A DNA stretch of 5,099 nucleotides from Candidatus Izemoplasma sp. (GTDB lineage Bacteria; Bacillota_I; Bacilli_A; Izemoplasmatales; Izemoplasmataceae). The stretch spans positions 1 to 5,099 of the forward strand of contig SLPE01000108.1 of the NCBI GenBank assembly GCA_007132145.1. Direction: 5' to 3'. Position 1 is the first letter of the stretch; each line of letters starts with the position of its first letter. The notes beneath the pieces are model-generated. The model saw only the letters and a program-made list of their open reading frames with translations, made no database searches and had not been told where the DNA came from. A program made the position numbers and the translations under genes. Positions 1-5,099 of this stretch are shown piece by piece.

Positions 1-6
1 AGAAAT

Positions 7-15
7 AAGGAGAGG
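7..15 (+). promoter_or_regulatory. Probable ribosome binding site of the activase gene
   Basis: AAGGAGAGG lies upstream of the ATG at 28. The AAGGAG core ends 15 bases before the start and the trailing GAGG 12 bases before it, which is longer than the usual 5-10. No ATG, GTG or TTG lies in frame between the window edge and 28. The family's N-terminal phosphate-binding strand begins within a few residues of this ATG, so 28 remains the best start despite the spacing. Confidence 0.5.
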
Positions 16-27
16 CTCGGTGGCTCC

Positions 28-2964
28 ATGCAAAATCTTCGCGTCGGCATCGACATCGGCAGCACGACCATCAAAGTCGTCGCCTTGAATCAGGAAGACA
101 CCATCGTACATCGGAGCTATGTACGCCATTTGAGCAACGTAAGCCGTTCGTTACGCTCGGTGATGGACGGTTTGCAAAAAGCCATCGGCGACGATGCGGT
201 ATACGTCAATTTCACAGGAAGCGCCGGTCTGGCGATGGCGCGCGGGCTCGACATCCAGTTCACGCAAGAAGTCATCAGCGCGACGACGGCTTTGAAAAAG
301 CATCGAACCGATATCGATGTGTGCATCGAGCTCGGTGGCGAAGACGCGAAAATCATATTTTTCGACGGCGTCAACATCGAACAACGCATGAACGGCACGT
401 GCGCCGGCGGAACGGGCGCTTTCATCGACCAGATGGCATCTTTGCTCGACACCGACGCCGCCGGGGTGAACGAACTCGCCAAAGGCTATGAGAAGATTCA
501 CGACATCGCTTCCCGCTGCGGTGTTTTCGCCAAGACCGACATTCAACCCCTCATCAATCAAGGCGCGCGTCCGAGCGATATCGCGGCATCGATTTACCAA
601 GCGATCGTCAATCAGACGATTGCAGGTCTCTCGCAAGGTCGGAAAATCAAGGGGCAAGTCGCTTTTCTCGGCGGCCCGTTGACATTCTCGAGCGAGTTGC
701 GCCGCCGCTTCATCGAATTCCTCGATCTCAAGGACGTCTTCGTCCCCGACAACGGGGAAGTCTTCGTCGCCTACGGCGCCGCGCTCGAGGCGGAAGAGAC
801 ACATATCACCGTCGGCCGATTGCGCGAGAAAATCGATGACTATCGTCAAAAATACAAGCGGACCCATCGCAAGACCATCGCACCCCTGTTCGCGGATGAA
901 GAAGATTATGAGGCTTTCAAGAAACGGCATGCGCGAGCCGATATCGAGCACCTCGACCCGACTTCGTATCATGGAAACGCCTATTTGGGGCTCGACGCGG
1001 GAAGCACGACGACGAAACTCGTCTTGATGACGGATGACAAGCGAATTCTCCATACATTTTACGCGCATAATAGGGGCCATCCGATCGACATGGCGAAAAA
1101 AGCCTTGGAAGGGATGTATGACGCCATCCATCCGGGCATCGTCATCAAACGGGCCTATGCGACGGGATACGGTGAGGCGTTGATTCAGAACGCTTTCAAA
1201 CTCGACGGGGGTGAAGTCGAGACGATTTGTCACTACGAAGCCGCGAGACATTTCGATGAAGACGTCAGTTTCGTCGTCGACATCGGTGGGCAGGACATGA
1301 AATGTTTCAAGATCGAAAACGGTGTCGTGACGGCCATCATCTTGAATGAAGCGTGTTCGAGCGGTTGTGGCTCCTTCGTTGAAACGTTCGCGGAATCACT
1401 CGGTCACGATATCGAGACGTTTTCTGCGATGGCACTCGCTTCGAAACGTCCCGTCGATCTGGGAAGTCGTTGCACGGTTTTCATGAACTCCAGCGTGAAA
1501 CAGGCGCAATCGGAAGCCGCGAGCAGCAAGGACATCAGCGCCGGGCTCGCCGTGAGCGTCGTCAAGAATGCCCTTTACAAGGTCATCCGAGCGCATGATG
1601 TCAAAGAAGAATACGGCGAACACATCATCGTCCAAGGCGGGACCTTCAACAACGACGCAGTGTTGCGTGCTTTCGAACGGGAAACGGGCGTCGATGTCGT
1701 CCGGCCTTCGATCGCCGGTCTGATGGGCGCTTTCGGCGCCGCTTTGATCGCATTGCGTCACGATGAAGACAAGCCGAGCGCCTTGCTCGGAAGCGACGCT
1801 TTGCGACGCTTCACATACGACAGTCGATCCGCCGTCTGCCGTCTTTGTTCGAACGTGTGCGCCTTGACGGTAAACATCTTCAACGACAACGAACGCTACA
1901 TCAGTGGAAACCGCTGTGAAAAGGGCGCAGGGTTGCGTTTGCGTTTTGAAGACGTGCCCGACCTCTACATGTATAAATACGACAAGGTCCTGTCCTATCG
2001 TTCCGATGAAAACCGTTCCTATGAAAAGACTGTCGGCATTCCACTTGTGTTGAACATGTACGAGAACCTCCCGTTCTGGCAACCGTTCTTCGAAGCGTTG
2101 GACGTCAAAGTCGTCTTGAGCGATCGCTCGACGAAGGCCGTTTACGAACGGGGACAAGATACGATTCCCTCGGACACAGTCTGTTATCCGGCGAAAATCG
2201 TGCACGGACACATCGAGACCTTGTACGACAAACGACCGGATTTCATCTTCTTTCCGAACATCCCTTTCAATTTCGTCGAGAAGGATTTCGCCGACAACCA
2301 TTACAACTGTCCGATCGTCGCCCATTACCCCGAGGTCGTCGATGCCAACATGGACCATCTCGACATGAGCCTGTTCACACAGCCCTACATCACCTTGAAC
2401 GACGAGCATCGCTTCGCCTCGGCGATGCACACCGCGCTATCGCCGCATCTCGACGTGACGGTTTCCGATATCAAACGGGCGTATAAAGTCGGGATGCGTG
2501 AATATCACGCTTTCAGGAAAGACGTACAAAATGAAGGCGAACGCGCGCTCGCCTATGCGGAAGAGAAGGGGTTGCCGATCATCATCTTGGCCGGGCGCCC
2601 CTACCATATCGACCCGGAAATCAACCACGGCATCCCGAAACTCATCCGCAGCATGAACGTCGTCGTCATCAGTGAAGATGCGTTGAACCATCTCGCCGAT
2701 CAGCGCACGACGTCGGTGTTGAACCAATGGACCTATCATACGCGACTTTATGACGTGGCCCGCATCGTCTGCGGGATGGACAACGCGAATCTCGTGCAAC
2801 TCGTTTCTTTCGGTTGCGGACTCGACGCGATCACCGGCGATGAAGTCAAACACATACTCGAAGATGCCGGCAAACTCTACACACAAATAAAGATCGATGA
2901 AATATCCAATCTGGGCGCCGCGAAGATCCGTTTGCGGAGTCTGCTTTCGGCAATGGAGAGATGA
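28..2964 (+). CDS. Double-ATPase acyl-CoA dehydratase activase-related protein (BadF/BadG/BcrA/BcrD x2 + COG3580/DUF2229)
   Basis: A 978-residue protein with two tandem ASKHA-fold ATPase modules and a C-terminal COG3580/DUF2229-like domain. Module 1 (about 4-260) shows GIDIGSTT at 7-14, ELGGEDAK at 101-108, NGTCAGGTG at 122-130 and SRCGVF at 162-167. Module 2 (about 318-575) shows GLDAGSTT at 321-328, DIGGQDMK at 418-425, NEACSSGCG at 440-448, SRCTVF at 480-485 and QGGTF at 536-540. Cys125/Cys164 and Cys443/Cys482 match the two cluster-binding cysteines of archerase-type activators. The C-terminal part carries Cys604, 607, 611 and 630, VCYPAK around Cys719, HYNCP around Cys761, AGRPYHIDPEINHG, and SFGCGLDA around Cys930. 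Known for the family: ATP-driven one-electron transfer through [4Fe-4S] to a 2-hydroxyacyl-CoA dehydratase. The partner and substrate of this long branch are not established. It is cytosolic, with no signal peptide or membrane segment. Homologues often continue into a COG3581 domain, which here is the next gene. Confidence 0.93.
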   Translation: MQNLRVGIDIGSTTIKVVALNQEDTIVHRSYVRHLSNVSRSLRSVMDGLQKAIGDDAVYVNFTGSAGLAMARGLDIQFTQEVISATTALKKHRTDIDVCIELGGEDAKIIFFDGVNIEQRMNGTCAGGTGAFIDQMASLLDTDAAGVNELAKGYEKIHDIASRCGVFAKTDIQPLINQGARPSDIAASIYQAIVNQTIAGLSQGRKIKGQVAFLGGPLTFSSELRRRFIEFLDLKDVFVPDNGEVFVAYGAALEAEETHITVGRLREKIDDYRQKYKRTHRKTIAPLFADEEDYEAFKKRHARADIEHLDPTSYHGNAYLGLDAGSTTTKLVLMTDDKRILHTFYAHNRGHPIDMAKKALEGMYDAIHPGIVIKRAYATGYGEALIQNAFKLDGGEVETICHYEAARHFDEDVSFVVDIGGQDMKCFKIENGVVTAIILNEACSSGCGSFVETFAESLGHDIETFSAMALASKRPVDLGSRCTVFMNSSVKQAQSEAASSKDISAGLAVSVVKNALYKVIRAHDVKEEYGEHIIVQGGTFNNDAVLRAFERETGVDVVRPSIAGLMGAFGAALIALRHDEDKPSALLGSDALRRFTYDSRSAVCRLCSNVCALTVNIFNDNERYISGNRCEKGAGLRLRFEDVPDLYMYKYDKVLSYRSDENRSYEKTVGIPLVLNMYENLPFWQPFFEALDVKVVLSDRSTKAVYERGQDTIPSDTVCYPAKIVHGHIETLYDKRPDFIFFPNIPFNFVEKDFADNHYNCPIVAHYPEVVDANMDHLDMSLFTQPYITLNDEHRFASAMHTALSPHLDVTVSDIKRAYKVGMREYHAFRKDVQNEGERALAYAEEKGLPIIILAGRPYHIDPEINHGIPKLIRSMNVVVISEDALNHLADQRTTSVLNQWTYHTRLYDVARIVCGMDNANLVQLVSFGCGLDAITGDEVKHILEDAGKLYTQIKIDEISNLGAAKIRLRSLLSAMER
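2955..2958 (+). promoter_or_regulatory. Ribosome binding site that decides the start of the second gene
   Basis: GGAG lies inside the last codons of the upstream gene. It is only 2 bases from the ATG at 2961 but 8 bases from the in-frame ATG at 2967. Normal spacing therefore favours 2967. The upstream stop (TGA, 2962-2964) sits between the site and this start, an arrangement suited to translational coupling. Confidence 0.6.
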
Positions 2965-2966
2965 AC

Positions 2967-4253
2967 ATGGCGGAACGTGTCTATGATGAGAACGGTCGTT
3001 TGATATTCACAGAAGAGATGCGGGAAGAATACACGGTGCTCATTCCACAAATGGCGCCCTATTATTTCACGTATTTCCTCGATGCGGCCATCAGCGAAGG
3101 ATACAAGGCGGAGTTGCTGACGACGGACGACTATGCGTTGATCCATGAAGGCATGAAGTATTCTCACAACGACATCTGCGTGCCGGCGATGCTCGTCATC
3201 GGGCAGTTCATCGATGCGTTGAAGAAGAAAGGCTACGATGCGGACAAAGTCGCGCTCGTCATTACGCAGACCGGTGGCGGGTGTCGCGCGAGCAACTACA
3301 TCGCCTTACTCCGAAAAGCGCTTGCCAAGGCGGGATATGAACATGTTCCGGTAATCAGTTTGAATGCAAACGGTTTTGAACCCAACCCCGGATTCAAAGT
3401 GACGCCCAGACTTTTCCATAAACTCCATGACGCGCTCGTCTTCGGCGATGTCGTCATGGGTCTCGTCAACCAGATCCGACCGTACGAAGTCGAACCCGGC
3501 GATACGGACCGTGCGCGAGAAGACGTCGACAAGATGCTCGAGGCGTATTTCATGCACAAGAAGACCTTCACGTGGCGTCGGCATACGAAGATGACGAAAA
3601 GGATCATCGAACGCTTTTCCGAAGTGCGCATGAAACCGCTCAATAAACCGAAAGTCGGCATTGTCGGCGAAATATACGTCAAGTATTCCCCTTTGGGGAA
3701 CAACCGTCTTGAAGAAACGCTCGAAGAAGCGGGCTGCGAAGTTGTCGTGCCGCCGCTTTACGACTTCTTTCTCTACAGTTTCGATTCGCGCGCACACGAC
3801 ATCAAACGTTACGGCGGTCCATGGAAGGAACGTCTCGCCTTGCGGGTGATCGTCGCCTACATCGAGCATCGTCGGAAGAAAGCGCGCAAGATGATGAAGA
3901 AAGCGGGGTTCGCGGTGAGCATCCCCTACAAAGCCTTGAAGCGACTCGTCGACGGATTCATCGACATCGGCACCCACACCGGTGAAGGATGGCTGTTGAC
4001 AGCGGAAATGATCGACTTGATCAAGCACGGTGCGCCCAACATCGTTTGCACACAGCCCTTCGGATGTCTTCCCAACCACATCGTCGGCAAGGGCATGATC
4101 AAGAAGTTGAAGAAGCATTATCCGGAAAGCAATGTCGTCACCATCGACTACGACACATCGGCTTCGAAAGTCAACCAAAACAACCGCATCCATCTCATGG
4201 TCTCCAACGCGAAACGTCGACTCCAGGAGGATACCCGTGAAACCTCACTTTGA
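2967..4253 (+). CDS. COG3581-like 2-hydroxyacyl-CoA dehydratase-related subunit
   Basis: A 428-residue protein, or 430 if translation begins at the ATG at 2961, which overlaps the upstream stop as ATGA. I chose 2967 for its better ribosome-site spacing. It matches the C-terminal third (COG3581) of the long activase-related proteins. Visible landmarks, numbered from 2967: IPQMAPYYF near the N-terminus, HNDICVPA with Cys71, TQTGGGCRASNY with Cys106, KVGIVGEIYVKYSPLGNN from 229, GTHTGEGWLL from 335, and NIVCTQPFGCLPNH with Cys361 and Cys367, then a well-kept tail (DYDTSASKVNQNNR). Conserved cysteines in this superfamily commonly bind Fe-S clusters, so Cys71, 106, 361 and 367 are the candidate ligands; that assignment is inference. 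It is cytosolic, with no membrane segment. The likely role is partner of the upstream protein, receiving electrons from its ATPase modules. The reaction is unknown. A basic helical stretch at about 280-315 (RRKKARKMMKK) is its most charged part. Confidence 0.92.
   Translation: MAERVYDENGRLIFTEEMREEYTVLIPQMAPYYFTYFLDAAISEGYKAELLTTDDYALIHEGMKYSHNDICVPAMLVIGQFIDALKKKGYDADKVALVITQTGGGCRASNYIALLRKALAKAGYEHVPVISLNANGFEPNPGFKVTPRLFHKLHDALVFGDVVMGLVNQIRPYEVEPGDTDRAREDVDKMLEAYFMHKKTFTWRRHTKMTKRIIERFSEVRMKPLNKPKVGIVGEIYVKYSPLGNNRLEETLEEAGCEVVVPPLYDFFLYSFDSRAHDIKRYGGPWKERLALRVIVAYIEHRRKKARKMMKKAGFAVSIPYKALKRLVDGFIDIGTHTGEGWLLTAEMIDLIKHGAPNIVCTQPFGCLPNHIVGKGMIKKLKKHYPESNVVTIDYDTSASKVNQNNRIHLMVSNAKRRLQEDTRETSL
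4225..4230 (+). promoter_or_regulatory. Strong ribosome binding site of tgt
   Basis: A perfect AGGAGG lies inside the end of the upstream coding sequence, 6 bases before the GTG at 4237. It fixes that GTG as the tgt start, although the start lies 17 bases upstream of the end of the preceding gene. The strength of the site may compensate for the GTG codon. Confidence 0.85.
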
Positions 4254-5099
4254 ACAACGGCACGCGAGTTCGGAAAGCGCCGCTCGCAGTGGCGTATTGA
4301 TAACACGTAGAGGGGAGATTCCCACCCCCGTGTTCATGCCGGTAGGGACGCAGGCGAGCGTCAAGACGCTCGACGTGCAGGAAATCTCGTCCGCAAGCGA
4401 AGGGCTCATCTTGGCCAACGCCTATCATTTGTGGGTGCAGCCGGGCGAGGCGATCGTGGCCGCGCACGGTGGCATACATGCGTTCATGCGTTGGGAAGGC
4501 GCGTTGTTGACGGATAGCGGCGGCTTCCAAGTCCACAGCATGAGCGATATTCGCTCCATCGATGAAGACGGTGTTCGTTTCCGGCATCACAAGAGTGGCG
4601 AGAAACTCCTGATGACTCCGGAAACGAGTATCGGCGTACAAGCCGCGCTCGGGTCGGATATCGCGATGAGTTTCGATGAATGCGCCCCCTTCGACGCCGA
4701 CTACGATTACATGAAAGCTTCGGTGGAACGGACCTTGCGTTGGGCGGAACGGGGACTTTCAGTGAAACGTCCCGACCATCAAGCACTCTACGGCATCGTC
4801 CAGGGCGGACCTTTTGCGGACTTGCGAAAGAGGTCGCTCGAACGGACGATGGCGCTGGGTTTCGACGGCATCGCCATCGGAGGTCTCAGCGTCGGCGAGA
4901 GCAAGGAAGAGATGTATCGCGTCCTCGACGATTTGCAAGACGACCTGCCGTCGACCATGCCGCGCTACTTGATGGGCGTCGGCACGCCCGACGACATCCT
5001 CGAAAGCGTCGCCAGAGGCATCGACATGTTCGATTGTGTCCATCCGACGCGCTTCGCACGACATGGCGGCGCCTATACCGAGGACGGCGCACTCGCCAT
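4237..5099 (+). CDS. tgt: Queuine/preQ1 tRNA-guanine transglycosylase (3' end outside the window)
   Basis: The first 287 residues of Tgt, which swaps guanine-34 of GUN-anticodon tRNAs (Asp, Asn, His, Tyr) for preQ1 in the queuosine pathway, in the cytosol. Family landmarks: TPVFMPVGTQ near 30-39, DSGGFQ with the presumed general acid/base Asp93, FDEC with Asp147 and Cys149, GIVQGG with Gln189, IGGLSVGE at 214-221, YLMGVGTPDD, and MFDCV with the presumed nucleophile Asp266. Cys149 and Val219 are at the positions that in the Zymomonas enzyme (Cys158, Val233) mark bacterial preQ1 rather than eukaryotic queuine specificity. The C-terminal zinc site (three Cys and one His) falls beyond the right edge and cannot be checked. 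The start is GTG, supported by AGGAGG six bases upstream, and the gene overlaps its neighbour by 17 bases. The segment after the nucleophile reads HPTRFARHGG, where the common form is LPTRNARNG or similar. Confidence 0.97.
   Translation, partial: MKPHFEQRHASSESAARSGVLITRRGEIPTPVFMPVGTQASVKTLDVQEISSASEGLILANAYHLWVQPGEAIVAAHGGIHAFMRWEGALLTDSGGFQVHSMSDIRSIDEDGVRFRHHKSGEKLLMTPETSIGVQAALGSDIAMSFDECAPFDADYDYMKASVERTLRWAERGLSVKRPDHQALYGIVQGGPFADLRKRSLERTMALGFDGIAIGGLSVGESKEEMYRVLDDLQDDLPSTMPRYLMGVGTPDDILESVARGIDMFDCVHPTRFARHGGAYTEDGALA

Noticed and set aside
3..8. Possible stop codon (AAA TAA) of an upstream gene merging into the ribosome site
   Set aside because: Plausible in such a packed cluster, but one codon before the edge cannot support a gene call.
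20..88. A 22-codon leader frame starting at GTG 20, 7 bases after AAGGAG
   Set aside because: The spacing is good, but it lies almost wholly inside the activase gene in another frame and its low-complexity Ser/Ala product looks like a shadow.
151..1251. 366-codon open frame on the minus strand
   Set aside because: It is the exact codon-register complement of a clear activase gene and is explained by the rarity of TTA/CTA/TCA sense codons. Its translation has no recognisable domain.
1396..2430. 344-codon open frame on the minus strand
   Set aside because: Same register artefact over the module 2/COG3580 region; the sense frame carries the family motifs.
2940..2970. Programmed or accidental frameshift joining the first two genes
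   Set aside because: Joining the frames would need a -1 shift, but there is no slippery heptamer before the stop. The downstream gene has its own GGAG and start codons, and the break falls at a domain boundary, so two separate proteins are more likely.
3306..4193. 295-codon open frame on the minus strand
   Set aside because: Codon-register complement of the COG3581-like gene, bounded by its TTA codon at 3306; no recognisable protein.
4759..5064. Minus-strand open frame of 101 codons over tgt
   Set aside because: The plus-strand frame here is unmistakable Tgt; the antisense frame has no ribosome site or family match that I can see.

Overview
The window is wholly coding on the + strand. It holds one compact gene cluster with no non-coding stretch longer than the first 27 bases. 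There are two complete genes and one gene cut by the right edge.

Layout. (1) Positions 28-2964: a 978-residue protein with two tandem ATPase modules of the BadF/BadG/BcrA/BcrD type (activators of 2-hydroxyacyl-CoA dehydratases), followed by a cysteine-containing COG3580/DUF2229-like domain. (2) Positions 2967-4253 (or from the ATG at 2961): a 428-430-residue COG3581-like protein related to 2-hydroxyacyl-CoA dehydratase subunits. (3) Position 4237 to the edge: the first 287 codons of tgt, the tRNA-guanine transglycosylase that inserts preQ1 during queuosine synthesis. Genes 1 and 2 touch or overlap by 4 bases, and genes 2 and 3 overlap by 17. I see no terminator or internal promoter between them, so they are probably co-transcribed.

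How they may work together. In many anaerobes the parts encoded by genes 1 and 2 form one protein of about 1,400 residues. Here the same parts are split exactly at the domain boundary. By analogy with the archerase/dehydratase family, the ATPase modules would use ATP hydrolysis to push one electron at very low potential through a [4Fe-4S] cluster into the dehydratase-like half (COG3580 plus COG3581). The substrate of this orphan branch cannot be read from the sequence. No classical dehydratase, CoA-transferase or electron-transfer flavoprotein gene lies in the window. tgt has no obvious biochemical link and may simply share the transcript.

Organism. The activase system, with predicted oxygen-sensitive clusters, suggests an anaerobic or fermentative bacterium. 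Strong AGGAGG-type ribosome binding sites and ATG/GTG starts fit Bacillota or a related lineage, but this is a weak inference. Base composition looks moderate (roughly mid-50s % GC by eye, not counted). Codon use favours NTC and NCG codons and TTG for leucine, with TTA, CTA and TCA strongly avoided. TGG encodes Trp and TGA serves as a stop, so the code looks standard.
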